From Nocardia cerradoensis NBRC 101014 (GTDB taxonomy: Bacteria > Actinomycetota > Actinomycetes > Mycobacteriales > Mycobacteriaceae), in assembly GCF_000308535.1 (NCBI RefSeq), contig NZ_BAFW01000387.1, forward strand, positions 23,116 through 87,115: a stretch of DNA of 64,000 bases, given 5' to 3'. The notes below the pieces were generated by a model. That model had not been told where the DNA came from. It ran no database searches and worked only from the letters and a program-made list of their open reading frames with translations. A program made the position numbers and the translations under genes. Positions 15,792 to 24,932 of the stretch are shown piece after piece; the first letter of the stretch is position 1; each line of letters opens with the position of its first letter.

Positions 15792-16988
15792 ATGAAGCTG
15801 CTGGCACATGACGTCGACGCTCATGAAATGATTCCCAGCCACCTGCTCGAGGACGTCCTGGGCAAGCCCGGCCGGATCATGGGCAAAATCTTCGAGTCGG
15901 CGGACAAGCTGCGTCCGGACCCGAGCGATACCAATATGCATCAGCCCAACATCGAGGGTGACGTCAAGGACGTCGATCCCGAGGGGATCTGGAAGATCAA
16001 GGGCCCGTCGGCTCCGAGTGCCATCGACCTGAGCCGTCGTGTCGAGGTGCTCGATGTGATGGGCATCGACAAGCAGTTGGTCTTCCCGACCACCGCGATC
16101 GCCGCGATGATGATCGGCGAGATGGAGGACATCGCCTACGACATGCGTTTCGGCGGTGACCTTTCGGTGTTCGAGGGCCTGTCGCGGCCGGAATTCGCCG
16201 CGGACTACGTCCGGTCGTACAACGAGTGGGTCAAGGCCAACGCGAACCTGGCCGACGGCCGCATCCGTGTGGTCGGAATCCTCACCACCAACTCCGACCC
16301 GGCCAAGATGCTCGCCATGGCAAAGGATCTGGTCGACGCCGGTGTCAAAGCGGTCTACCTCCAAGCCGACGTGCCTCCGGGCGGTGTGGCGCCGTCGCAC
16401 TCGGTGCACGATCCGCTGTGGAAGCTGCTCGAGGAGAACAACATCGCGGTGACGCTGCACATCGGCACCGAGTTCGCGTTCCTGAACCCGGGCTGGATGA
16501 TCGCCGAGACCCTGCAGGATCTGTTCCAGTCTCCCGAGATCCCGAACACCAACATCCAGCTGTTCTCCACCGTGCACTTCGCGATCGAGAACTACCTGTC
16601 GTCCATGGTTCTCGGCGGCGTGTTCGAGCGGTTCCCGAACCTGCGCGTGGGCCTGTTCGAGGTCGGCGCGGACTGGGTGGGCAACTCCGCCCGCCGCATG
16701 GACATGTACGTCAAGGTGTTCCCCGGGGCGTCCGCGGCCAAGTTCTCGCTGAAGCCCTCGCAGTTCATCGCGCGCAACGTGCGTGTCTCGCCGTTCAACT
16801 TCGAGCCGGCCGACCGCTACTTCCGCGAGGATCCGGAGCTCGCCGACGTGTTCTGTTATTCGACCGACTACCCGCACGTCGAGGGTACGAAGGATTCGAT
16901 GAAGAACATGCTCGCGAAGATCGAACCGCTCGGCGAGGAGATCACCACGAAGTTCTTCCGTACGAACGCCGAGTGGCTCTTCCCGTGA
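15792..16988 (+). CDS. Amidohydrolase-2 (ACMSD-like) family protein
   Basis: A 398-residue TIM-barrel metal enzyme of the amidohydrolase-2 group, which includes decarboxylases and C-C or ring hydrolases. The first-strand metal motif appears as DAHE (residues 9-12), a second His in TLHIGTEF near residue 223, the family segment FAIENYLSSMVLGGVFERFPNL is split around residue 265, and the terminal Asp lies in STDYPH near 357. It probably hydrolyses or decarboxylates an early intermediate. It is the first gene of the large operon and overlaps the next by four bases. Confidence 0.8.
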   Translation: MKLLAHDVDAHEMIPSHLLEDVLGKPGRIMGKIFESADKLRPDPSDTNMHQPNIEGDVKDVDPEGIWKIKGPSAPSAIDLSRRVEVLDVMGIDKQLVFPTTAIAAMMIGEMEDIAYDMRFGGDLSVFEGLSRPEFAADYVRSYNEWVKANANLADGRIRVVGILTTNSDPAKMLAMAKDLVDAGVKAVYLQADVPPGGVAPSHSVHDPLWKLLEENNIAVTLHIGTEFAFLNPGWMIAETLQDLFQSPEIPNTNIQLFSTVHFAIENYLSSMVLGGVFERFPNLRVGLFEVGADWVGNSARRMDMYVKVFPGASAAKFSLKPSQFIARNVRVSPFNFEPADRYFREDPELADVFCYSTDYPHVEGTKDSMKNMLAKIEPLGEEITTKFFRTNAEWLFP

Positions 16989-17917
16989 TCTCCGCTGAAG
17001 ATGCCCGCGCCCCAGCCCTCGGCCCGCTCGGGATCTGGTCGTACCAGCTCGACGTCCAGCCGATGGCCGTCGCGCAGAAGGCGGCTGCCGAACTCGACGA
17101 GCTCGGCTTCGGCGCCCTCTGGGTGCCCGAGGCGCTGGCGCGCGAACCGTTCGCCGGCACCGCACTACTGCTGTCGGCCACCGATCGCCTGATGGTGGCC
17201 ACGGGTATCGCCGGCCTGCATTGCCGCACGGCCATGACGATGAACGCGGGCTGGCAGACACTGAGCGAGGCGTTCCCGGGACGTTTCCTGCTGGGTGTCG
17301 GGGTGAGTCACCAGTCGATGGTGGAAGGCAATCATCAAGGGCGGTACGGCAATAGGCCGTACAGCACGATGGTCGACTACCTCGACCGGATGGACGCGGG
17401 CATCTTCATGGGGGCGGCCGCACCGGTCGCCCCCCGGCGGGTGCTGGCCGCGCTCGGGCCGCGGATGCTGCGGCTGGCCGCCGAACGCGGCGCCGGCGCC
17501 CACACCTATTTCGTCCCGGTCGAACACACCGCGGCCGCCCGCGAGACACTCGGTGGCGACGCGCTGCTCGCGCCCGCGCAAACGGTCGTCTTCGAGACCG
17601 ATGCGAGCCGGGCCCGAGACATCGCCCGCCGGTTCATGCACCGGTATCTCGCGTTGCCGAACTACACGAACAATCTTCGCCGATCCGGGTGGGACGACGA
17701 CGATCTGGGCGGCGGGGGGAGCGACCGGCTCGTCGACGCGATCGTCGCCTGGGGCTCGCTCGAGCAGATCGCCGCCCGGATACAGGCACACCTCGACGCC
17801 GGGGCAGACCACGTCTGCGTGCAGGTGCTCACCTCCGACCCGCGGACGCTGCCGGAAACGGAGTGGCGCGAACTCGCGTCCCTCATTCCCTCGCTGCGCA
17901 CCCGGTCGGCCACATGA
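16985..17917 (+). CDS. LLM-class F420-dependent oxidoreductase
   Basis: The 310-residue protein is a luciferase-like monooxygenase-fold protein of the F420-dependent type: GIWSYQL opens strand 1, ELGFGALWVPEA follows, then ATGIAGLHCRTAMTM and a FPGRFLLGVGVSHQ stretch typical of the group. The C-terminal GSLEQIAARIQAHLDAGADHV helix is also characteristic. It would use reduced or oxidised F420 to interconvert an alcohol/ketone or a C=C bond. The GTG overlaps the amidohydrolase stop (GTGA). The exact substrate is unknown. Confidence 0.82.
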   Translation: MISAEDARAPALGPLGIWSYQLDVQPMAVAQKAAAELDELGFGALWVPEALAREPFAGTALLLSATDRLMVATGIAGLHCRTAMTMNAGWQTLSEAFPGRFLLGVGVSHQSMVEGNHQGRYGNRPYSTMVDYLDRMDAGIFMGAAAPVAPRRVLAALGPRMLRLAAERGAGAHTYFVPVEHTAAARETLGGDALLAPAQTVVFETDASRARDIARRFMHRYLALPNYTNNLRRSGWDDDDLGGGGSDRLVDAIVAWGSLEQIAARIQAHLDAGADHVCVQVLTSDPRTLPETEWRELASLIPSLRTRSAT

Positions 17918-19644
17918 CACCCGTGCACGCCTCGAACAGAAAGCTTTCCATGCCGCACACCGCTGCTTCCCGTTATCTCACCGCGCTCGCCGAGCAAGGT
18001 ATCGAGTGGTTCTTCGTCAATGCGGGAACCGATTTCGCGCCGATCGTCGAGGCCTATGCCGACAACAAGCGCGACGGCGGCCCGGAGCTGCCGCTGCCGG
18101 TGCTGTGTGCGCACGAGAACCTGGCCGGCGGAATGGCGCACGGCGCCGCGCTGGTGACCGGACGGCCGCAGGCGCTGATGCTGCATGTCAACGTCGGCAC
18201 GGGCAATGCGGTGTGTTCGGTCGCGAACGCCGCTCGGGACCGGATTCCGTTGCTGGTCACCGCCGGTCGCTCGCCGATCCTCGAATTCGGCGCGGTCGGT
18301 GCGCGTGACCTTCCGATTCACTGGTCGCAGGAGATGTTCGACCAGGCGAGCATGGTGCGCGAGTTCGTGAAGTGGGATTACGAGCTGCGCGATCCGCGCC
18401 AGGTCGAGGCCGTGGTCGACCGCGCCCTGAGCGTCGCGACCGCGCACCCGCGCGGGCCCGTCTATCTTTCCCTTCCCCGTGAGGTCCTCGCCGAGGAGGC
18501 CGACGCACCGGCGCAGGCGCAGCCGCCCATGCCGGTGCCCGCCACCTTGCAGCCCGATCCCGCCGCCATCGACACACTCGCGGACAAGCTCGCGACGGCG
18601 AAGTTCCCGGTCATCGTCGCCGCGGCATCGGGTGCGGAGACCGAATCCGTCGCCCTGCTCGGCGATCTCGCCACGCGGTTCGCGATCGGCGTGGCCGATC
18701 CGTGGGCGCGTTACCTGAACATTGCCTGGGATCATCCGCATCGCCTCGGCGCCGATGTGGCGGCTGTGCTCGAGCGGGCCGACGTCGTCGTCTTCGTCGA
18801 GTGCGACGTGCCGTGGATTCAGGCCCGGACGGCACCGGCCGCGGGCTGCTTCGTCGCCCAGGTGGGCGTCGACCCGCTGTTCACCACCTACCCGATGCGG
18901 TCGCACCGCTCGGACCTCACGATCAGCGCGACGCCGACCGCATTCCTGGCACGGTTGTCCGAGGCACTCGAGACGCGCGCGGACGGCATCGATCAGGCTC
19001 GCGCCGAACAGTTCCGGACCCTCGCGACTGCGAATCGTGCCGCTGTGGACGGGCTGCGGCAGGCCGAGCTCGACCGCGACGACGAGGACGTCATCAGTAT
19101 GGCGGCGATCTCCGCGGTCCTGGGGGAGCTGCTCGAGGACGACGACATCGTGTTCAACGAATACGTCTCCTATCCGGACCTGTTGCACCGCACCAAGCCC
19201 GGTACGTACTACTTCCTGCCCGCGTCCGGCGGTCTGGGCTGGGGTCTGCCGGCGGCGCTGGGCGCGCAGTACGCCGCGCGGGATCGCACGGTGGTCGCCA
19301 CCCTCGGCGACGGCGCCTACATGTTCGCCAATCCGGCGGCCTGCCATCACGCGGCGGCCAAACACGAACTGCCGGTGCTGACGATCATCGCCAACAACAG
19401 CAACTGGACCGCCGTCGATTCGGCGACCTACCTGGTCTATCCCGACGGCACCGCGGCCACGACGGGCGAAGACCGGTTCTCCAACCTTTCACCGTCACCG
19501 GATCTGGCCGCCTACTGCACCGCCTCGGGCGGTCACGGCGCGACGGTCCACCGCCGCAGCGAGCTCGAGGGCGCGATCAAGGAGGCGCTGCGCGTCGTGC
19601 GGGACGAGAAACGTCAGGCGCTGCTCGACATCCGCTGCAAATGA
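17914..19644 (+). CDS. Thiamine-diphosphate-dependent enzyme, acetolactate-synthase-like
   Basis: The 576-residue protein has the three-domain ThDP-enzyme layout: Pyr domain with the catalytic Glu in LCAHENLAGG (residue 68), a central domain, and the PP domain with the metal/diphosphate motif GDGAYMFANPAA near 465 ending with IIANN near 493. Relatives include benzoylformate decarboxylase, benzaldehyde lyase and cyclohexane-1,2-dione hydrolase. In a catabolic operon it should cleave or decarboxylate a 2-oxo acid, acyloin or diketone rather than make acetolactate. ATG overlaps the previous stop; an internal ATG at 17950 is an alternative start. Confidence 0.85.
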   Translation: MTPVHASNRKLSMPHTAASRYLTALAEQGIEWFFVNAGTDFAPIVEAYADNKRDGGPELPLPVLCAHENLAGGMAHGAALVTGRPQALMLHVNVGTGNAVCSVANAARDRIPLLVTAGRSPILEFGAVGARDLPIHWSQEMFDQASMVREFVKWDYELRDPRQVEAVVDRALSVATAHPRGPVYLSLPREVLAEEADAPAQAQPPMPVPATLQPDPAAIDTLADKLATAKFPVIVAAASGAETESVALLGDLATRFAIGVADPWARYLNIAWDHPHRLGADVAAVLERADVVVFVECDVPWIQARTAPAAGCFVAQVGVDPLFTTYPMRSHRSDLTISATPTAFLARLSEALETRADGIDQARAEQFRTLATANRAAVDGLRQAELDRDDEDVISMAAISAVLGELLEDDDIVFNEYVSYPDLLHRTKPGTYYFLPASGGLGWGLPAALGAQYAARDRTVVATLGDGAYMFANPAACHHAAAKHELPVLTIIANNSNWTAVDSATYLVYPDGTAATTGEDRFSNLSPSPDLAAYCTASGGHGATVHRRSELEGAIKEALRVVRDEKRQALLDIRCK

Positions 19645-19687
19645 CCCCCGCCGCACCCCTGCCGATCGTTCATCCGATGGAGATCTG

Positions 19688-21355
19688 ATGCGTTACAACC
19701 ACGCCGAGCTGTTCGCCGGCATCGCCGCGGCGGCACCCGAGCGCGACTGCATCGTGTTCCGGGACCGCCGGCTCAGCTACCGCGATGTCGCGGGGCGAGT
19801 CAACCGGCTGGCGAATCTCCTGCTGTCGCACGGGATCACGATTCACCGCCAGCGCGCCGACCTGCGGCCGTGGGAGTCCGGCCAGGACCACGTCGCGTTG
19901 TATCTGTACAACGGCAACGAATACCTCGAGGGCATGCTGGGCGCGGCGACCGCCCGGGCGGCCTCGCTGAACGTCAACTACCGGTATGTCGAAGCCGAGC
20001 TGAGTTACCTGCTCAACGATTCCGCGCCGCGCGCGATCGTCTACCACGCCCGTTTCGCACCGACCCTCGGTGCGGTTCTCGGTTCGCTGCGTGAGCCGCC
20101 GGCGCTGCTGCTCCAGGTCGCGGACGAGTCCGGCAACGCCCTGCTGCCCGGCGCCCTCGACTACGAGGACGCGCTGTCGGCGTCGAGCGCCGAGGCTCCC
20201 GAGACGGCACCGGAGGCCGACGACCTCTACATGGTCTACACCGGCGGTACCACCGGAATGCCCAAGGGCACGTTGTGGACTCAGGCGGCAATCCTCGAAA
20301 GTGCTCTGGCCGCTTTCCTTCCCGAGGGCTTCTTCGAGGTACCGTCGCTCGCCGCGGGTGTCGACCTGGCCGTCGGCAGCGACCGGCGAGTCGTGCTGCC
20401 GCTACCTCCGCTGATGCACGCGGCGGCGCAGTGGCTGGCCATGGCCGGCATTCTCACCGGCGGGGCCGTCGTCTTCCCCGACGTGGTGGACCGGCTCGAT
20501 CCCGCCTCGGTGTGGCGGGTGATCGACGGTGAGGGCGTGCAGCTGATGAACCTCGTCGGCAATTCGTTCGCGACCCCGCTGTGCGACGAGTTCGAACGCG
20601 GCGGACACCACGGGCGTTCGCTGCAGATGATCGGCACCGGCGGCGCGGTCGCGAGCGCCTCGGTGAAGGACCGCATCCTGCGGCTGCTGCCGCATGTCGC
20701 CATCGCCGATGTCGCCGGCTCCTCGGAGACCGGATCACAGCTGACGAACGTGAGTACCAGTGCGGCCCCGGCGGTTTCGGGTGTCTTCAGCGCGGCGGCC
20801 GGATCCTGTGTGGTGGACGAGGACCGCACCCGGATCCTCGAACCCGGCGACCCCGAGACGGGGTGGCTCGGCCGCCACGGCGCCATCCCGCTCGGCTACC
20901 TCGGCGACCGCGACAAGACCGAGCGCACCTTCCCCGTCATCGCGGGCCGTCGCGTGGCACTGCCCGGCGACCGGGCGCGCCACCGCGCCGACGGCACCAT
21001 CGAACTGCTCGGCCGCGACTCGGTGACGATCAACTCCGGCGGCGAGAAGATCTTCGCCGAGGAGGTCGAGGAGGCGCTGATCGTCCACCCCGCCGTCGCC
21101 GATGTCGTCGTCGTGGGCCGGCCCAGCGAGCGCTGGGGCAGCGAGGTCGTCGCGGTCGTGCAGGTACTTCCCGGATTCGACCCGACCGACGAGGAACTGC
21201 TCGCCGACGCCGCGGAGCGGCTGGCCCGCTACAAACTGCCGAAAGCCGTTGTCCGCGTGGGCTCGGTGGTCCGCAGCCCGGCGGGCAAGGCCGACTACCG
21301 ATGGGCCGCCGAGATCGCCACCCAGGACCTGACCGTAAAGGAATTGATCAAATGA
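19688..21355 (+). CDS. Acyl-CoA synthetase (AMP-forming)
   Basis: The 555-residue adenylate-forming enzyme has the P-loop YTGGTTGMPKG near residue 184, an adenine-site SSETG motif, the hinge region GRDSVTINSGGEKIF and the catalytic Lys in PAGKADY near 532. It should activate a carboxylic acid of this pathway, probably the product of the ThDP/aldehyde-dehydrogenase steps, to its CoA thioester for the downstream beta-oxidation enzymes. It belongs to the FadD3/FadD-like group common in actinobacterial catabolic loci. Confidence 0.88.
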   Translation: MRYNHAELFAGIAAAAPERDCIVFRDRRLSYRDVAGRVNRLANLLLSHGITIHRQRADLRPWESGQDHVALYLYNGNEYLEGMLGAATARAASLNVNYRYVEAELSYLLNDSAPRAIVYHARFAPTLGAVLGSLREPPALLLQVADESGNALLPGALDYEDALSASSAEAPETAPEADDLYMVYTGGTTGMPKGTLWTQAAILESALAAFLPEGFFEVPSLAAGVDLAVGSDRRVVLPLPPLMHAAAQWLAMAGILTGGAVVFPDVVDRLDPASVWRVIDGEGVQLMNLVGNSFATPLCDEFERGGHHGRSLQMIGTGGAVASASVKDRILRLLPHVAIADVAGSSETGSQLTNVSTSAAPAVSGVFSAAAGSCVVDEDRTRILEPGDPETGWLGRHGAIPLGYLGDRDKTERTFPVIAGRRVALPGDRARHRADGTIELLGRDSVTINSGGEKIFAEEVEEALIVHPAVADVVVVGRPSERWGSEVVAVVQVLPGFDPTDEELLADAAERLARYKLPKAVVRVGSVVRSPAGKADYRWAAEIATQDLTVKELIK

Positions 21356-22848
21356 CTATGACCGCCGAACCGACCGTCGACGTCGCGCCCGAGGAATTGC
21401 AGCGCCTCCTCGATGCCCAGCGCGCCGCGCAGGCACTCGACCCGATCCCCGATGCCGCGACCCGGCGTGATCGCATCGATCGTCTGGTGGCCGCGGTCCT
21501 GGAACACCGGGACGAACTCGCCGCGGCGCTGAACGCCGACTTCGGCGCTCGCCCGGCGACCACCTCACTGGAGGTCGACATCCTCGGCGGCTTGCCGGAG
21601 ATCGCCGACACCAGGGAGGAGCTGGAAGCGTGGATGGCTCCCACCGAGGTGCCCGCGGCCATGGGTGGCGCCATTCCGGCCTTCGTCCAGAATCGCCCCA
21701 AAGGCGTTGTGGGCGTGATCGGCCCGTGGAATTTCCCGCTCGTGCTCGTCTTCGTGCCCGCGGTCGAAGCGCTCGCGGCCGGCAATCGGGTGATGATCAA
21801 GTTCTCCGATATGACCCCGCGCACCGGTGCGGTGTTCGCTCGCGCGGTGGCCTCGCGGATGAGCCCGGAGGAGGTCACCGTCGTCAACGGCGGATTGAAG
21901 ACCGCTGCCGCGTTCTCCGACCTGCGCTTCGACCACCTGTTCTTCACCGGCTCACCGAAGGTCGGACGCCTCGTCGCCACGGCGGCGGGCAAGAACCTGG
22001 TGCCGGTGACGCTCGAGCTCGGCGGTAAGAATCCGGCGATCGTCGCACCCGATGCGGATGTCGCGGATGCGGCGGCGCGGATCGCGGCCGCGCGGCTGTT
22101 CAACAACGGGCAGGTGTGCCTGTCGCCGGACTACGCCTTCGTGCCCGCGCCGAGCCGGGACGCCTTCGTCGCGGCCTACCGCCAGGCGGTGCTGACCTAC
22201 TTCCCGACCTTCGCCGACAACCCCGATGTCGTGTCGATCGTCAACGACGCCAACTACTCTCGTGTCACCGGGCTCGTCGCCGACGCCAAGGCCAAGGGCG
22301 CGACGGAGATCGTGATCGTGCCGGAGGGAGAGAAGGATCGGGTGCCCGGCCCGGAGTCTCGTCGCCTGCCTCCGACGCTGCTGCTCGACACCACGCCCGA
22401 CGCGGAGATCAACAACGAGGAGATCTTCGGCCCGGTGCTGGTGGTGCACACCTACTCCGACGTCGACGAGGCCATCGCCTACGTCGCTGCCGGTGAACAT
22501 CCGCTGTCGGCCTACTGGTACGGCGGCGACACCGACGACTTCCAGCGGTTCCTGGTGCGGACCACCTCGGGTGGTGTGTCGCGCAACGACTTCGGACTGG
22601 CCTACAGCAATCCCGCCGTGCCGTTCGGTGGCGTCGGGATGAGTGGTTCGGGCGCCTACCACGGCAAGGCCGGATTCGACACGTTCTCCCACCAGCGCCC
22701 GGTCGCCTCCCACGACCTGCCGGGCGGGCTGGCCGGTGCGCTCGTGCCGCCGCTGACACCCGAGCGTGTCGAGGCCGTCGCCGCCGCTGCCGCCGCCGCG
22801 GCCGCCGAGGTCACCGCCCGGCTGCGCGGCTCCGACGGGCAGGGGTGA
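21352..22848 (+). CDS. Aldehyde dehydrogenase, coniferyl-aldehyde-dehydrogenase type
   Basis: A 498-residue NAD(P)-dependent aldehyde dehydrogenase of the class-3-like group: VVGVIGPWNFPLVL near residue 118, FFTGSPKVG near 199, the general-base Glu in LELGGKNP (222) and the nucleophile Cys in GQVCLSPDY (256). The C-terminus adds an alanine-rich tail (about residues 465-485) not typical of the family. The ATG overlaps the acyl-CoA synthetase stop. It supplies the acid for that synthetase if the pathway passes through an aldehyde. Confidence 0.88.
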   Translation: MTMTAEPTVDVAPEELQRLLDAQRAAQALDPIPDAATRRDRIDRLVAAVLEHRDELAAALNADFGARPATTSLEVDILGGLPEIADTREELEAWMAPTEVPAAMGGAIPAFVQNRPKGVVGVIGPWNFPLVLVFVPAVEALAAGNRVMIKFSDMTPRTGAVFARAVASRMSPEEVTVVNGGLKTAAAFSDLRFDHLFFTGSPKVGRLVATAAGKNLVPVTLELGGKNPAIVAPDADVADAAARIAAARLFNNGQVCLSPDYAFVPAPSRDAFVAAYRQAVLTYFPTFADNPDVVSIVNDANYSRVTGLVADAKAKGATEIVIVPEGEKDRVPGPESRRLPPTLLLDTTPDAEINNEEIFGPVLVVHTYSDVDEAIAYVAAGEHPLSAYWYGGDTDDFQRFLVRTTSGGVSRNDFGLAYSNPAVPFGGVGMSGSGAYHGKAGFDTFSHQRPVASHDLPGGLAGALVPPLTPERVEAVAAAAAAAAAEVTARLRGSDGQG

Positions 22849-22850
22849 CC

Positions 22851-23699
22851 ATGACGGGATTCGAGACCATTCGTTACGAGCGGCCCGCCGAAAAGGTCGC
22901 CCGCATCGTCCTCGACCGCGCCGAGGCGCGCAATGCGCAGAGCATGCGCATGCTGTACGAGCTCAATGACGCGTTCGATCGTGCGGCGCAGGATGATTCG
23001 GTCAGCGTGATCATCCTGGCGGCCGCCGGTCCGCACTTCTCCGCGGGACACGATCTGCGCGAAACCGATGCCGTGCAGGTGGTCACCGACCACCGCCGGG
23101 TCGGTACCTGGTGCGGATTCGGTTGTGCCGGTGCGGAATCGCAGATGGCGGTCGAGAAGGAGATGTACCTCGGTCTGTCCGAGCGGTGGCGCAACCTCCC
23201 GAAACCGACGATCGCCGCGGTTCAGGGCAAGGTCATCGCCGGTGGGCTCATGCTCGTGTGGCCCTGCGATTTGATCGTCGCGACCGAGGATGCGCTGTTC
23301 CAGGACAACACGGTGTCGATGGGCGTGGCGGGCGTGGAGTTCTTCAACCACCCGTTCGAGGTCGGTGTGCGCAAGGCCAAGGAGATGTTGTTCACCTCCG
23401 ACTTCCTCACCGCCGCCGAGGTCCATCGACTCGGCATGGTGAATCACGTGGTGTCCGTGGACGAGCTGGAATCGTTCACGCTGCGGCTCGCGTCCCGCAT
23501 TGCCGAAAAGCCTTTGTTCGCATTGAAATTGGCGAAAGAGGCCGTCAACGTGGCCCAGGACAACCAGGGTCGCGCGAATGCGATGCAGACCTCGTTCGCC
23601 TATCACCAGTTGTGCCACAGCCACAACCAGCAGATCCACGGTCTGCCGATCGATCCGGGGTTCTTGCAGCGAACCTTCGCGGCGAAGCCCGGAGCGTGA
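22851..23699 (+). CDS. Enoyl-CoA hydratase/isomerase family protein
   Basis: A 282-residue crotonase-fold protein: ARNAQSMRML near residue 30, the oxyanion-hole segment HFSAGHDLRE near 66, and the second one KVIAGGLMLVWPCDLIVAT near 126. The usual catalytic Glu of hydratases (in the GxxPE position) is replaced by a MGVAGVEFF segment, so it may be a hydrolase, isomerase or ring-opening crotonase rather than a simple hydratase. A Cys-rich insert (GTWCGFGCAGAES) between the oxyanion-hole strands is unusual. An in-frame GTG at 22845 is the alternative start. Confidence 0.82.
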   Translation: MTGFETIRYERPAEKVARIVLDRAEARNAQSMRMLYELNDAFDRAAQDDSVSVIILAAAGPHFSAGHDLRETDAVQVVTDHRRVGTWCGFGCAGAESQMAVEKEMYLGLSERWRNLPKPTIAAVQGKVIAGGLMLVWPCDLIVATEDALFQDNTVSMGVAGVEFFNHPFEVGVRKAKEMLFTSDFLTAAEVHRLGMVNHVVSVDELESFTLRLASRIAEKPLFALKLAKEAVNVAQDNQGRANAMQTSFAYHQLCHSHNQQIHGLPIDPGFLQRTFAAKPGA

Positions 23700-23789
23700 T
23701 CGAGGACCGTGCCGACCGGCGGGCGCCGCGCCCCGAATTCCCACCCCGACTGACCCACAGTCGTCCCACTCAGTGCTGAAGAGGCCAAG

Positions 23790-24932
23790 ATGACCAGCGT
23801 CGTGCTCATCGATGCCGGCCGGTCAGCAGTCATCCCGGATGATCCAGACCTGCCCGAAACGCCCCCGGGGCTCACCGAGGACGTCATCACCGCTCTGCTG
23901 TACCGAACCGGTCTCGACCGATCGGAAGTCAGCGAGCTGTTCCTCGCCGATCCCCGCTGTCTGCCGACGCGCTGTGCGTCCGGCCCGGCCGGCTGGAGCT
24001 TCGAACCGCCGCCGCTGGGACTGACGACCACGGTCAGCGCGAGCAGTGCCCGCAGCGTGGCGCGGGCGGTGCGGACCATCGAGAAGAATCCGGAGATGGT
24101 CGCCGTCGTCGCGGCCACGGATTTCGGGGCGCGCGCCACCGGCAACCACGTCGATACCGCGGCGCTGCACCGCCAACAGCAGACGGCACAACTGGTGGCG
24201 GCGTGGTGGGACGTCGCACCCGAGGAGATGGCCGGCTGGGCCCGATCGTCCTACAGCCGTTCCGCCGAATGTGCCGCGGCCCGCGACTTCGCGGACGAGA
24301 TCGTCTGTCCCGCAGCCGGTTACGCCACCGACCTGTTCCGTAAGCCGGACGCGGACGATTCGTTCCGTGGCGGGGAAGGCGCCGGGCACAGTCGCCCCGA
24401 GGGCGCTGTGCCGGCCCACCCGGCACGCGGCGCGAGTGCGATCATCCTCGCCGGAGAGGCGAAAGCCAACGAGCTGGGCGTCGGATTCCGCGCGCGCCTG
24501 CACGTGACCGACGTGATTCGTTCCTGCGCCGAATTCGGTATCGCCCCACTCGATTCCGGCACTCTGAACGAACTGCTCGCCCCCTGCGCGATCACGCTCG
24601 GGTGCCTGGACCAGCTCGAGGTCCCGGAACGATTCGCCGTCACGCCGGTGGCCTGGATCAAGGAAACCGGCATCAACGAGTATCTGGTGAACCCGCGCGG
24701 CGGCGACCTCGCCTTCGGTCATCTTTCCCGGTCGGGCTCGTTGCGCTCGCTGGTCACCATGGTGAATTCGCTGGAAGCCACCGGTGGTCTGGCCGGTGCG
24801 CTGCTGTCCTCCGATGTCCATCACACCACCGCCCTGGTCCTCACTCTCGCCGATTCGATCGCGCCGAAAGGGTGGAAGGACACCGTCGTCTCGCCGGGAA
24901 CACCGGCCACTGTGAAAAAGGAGAAACAATGA
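23790..24932 (+). CDS. Thiolase-fold protein apparently lacking catalytic cysteines
   Basis: The 380-residue protein follows the thiolase fold, but key residues differ. Where thiolases have a nucleophile Cys in an NRFCASG-type loop, this one reads SASSARSVARAV (near residue 86). The C-terminal GHP-type motif survives as GGDLAFGHLSRSGSL (near 305), with the His, while the final CxGGG motif is absent and replaced by TALVLTLADS. It may be a degenerate partner subunit (DUF35-less SCP2-thiolase-like) or an aldolase-type thiolase relative. Its ends overlap or adjoin neighbours in the operon, so it looks maintained rather than decayed. Confidence 0.6.
   Translation: MTSVVLIDAGRSAVIPDDPDLPETPPGLTEDVITALLYRTGLDRSEVSELFLADPRCLPTRCASGPAGWSFEPPPLGLTTTVSASSARSVARAVRTIEKNPEMVAVVAATDFGARATGNHVDTAALHRQQQTAQLVAAWWDVAPEEMAGWARSSYSRSAECAAARDFADEIVCPAAGYATDLFRKPDADDSFRGGEGAGHSRPEGAVPAHPARGASAIILAGEAKANELGVGFRARLHVTDVIRSCAEFGIAPLDSGTLNELLAPCAITLGCLDQLEVPERFAVTPVAWIKETGINEYLVNPRGGDLAFGHLSRSGSLRSLVTMVNSLEATGGLAGALLSSDVHHTTALVLTLADSIAPKGWKDTVVSPGTPATVKKEKQ

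Noticed and set aside
17914..19644. Biosynthetic acetolactate synthase
   Set aside because: The gene lies in a catabolic operon, has no small regulatory subunit gene beside it and differs from IlvB; a C-C-cleaving or decarboxylating role fits better.
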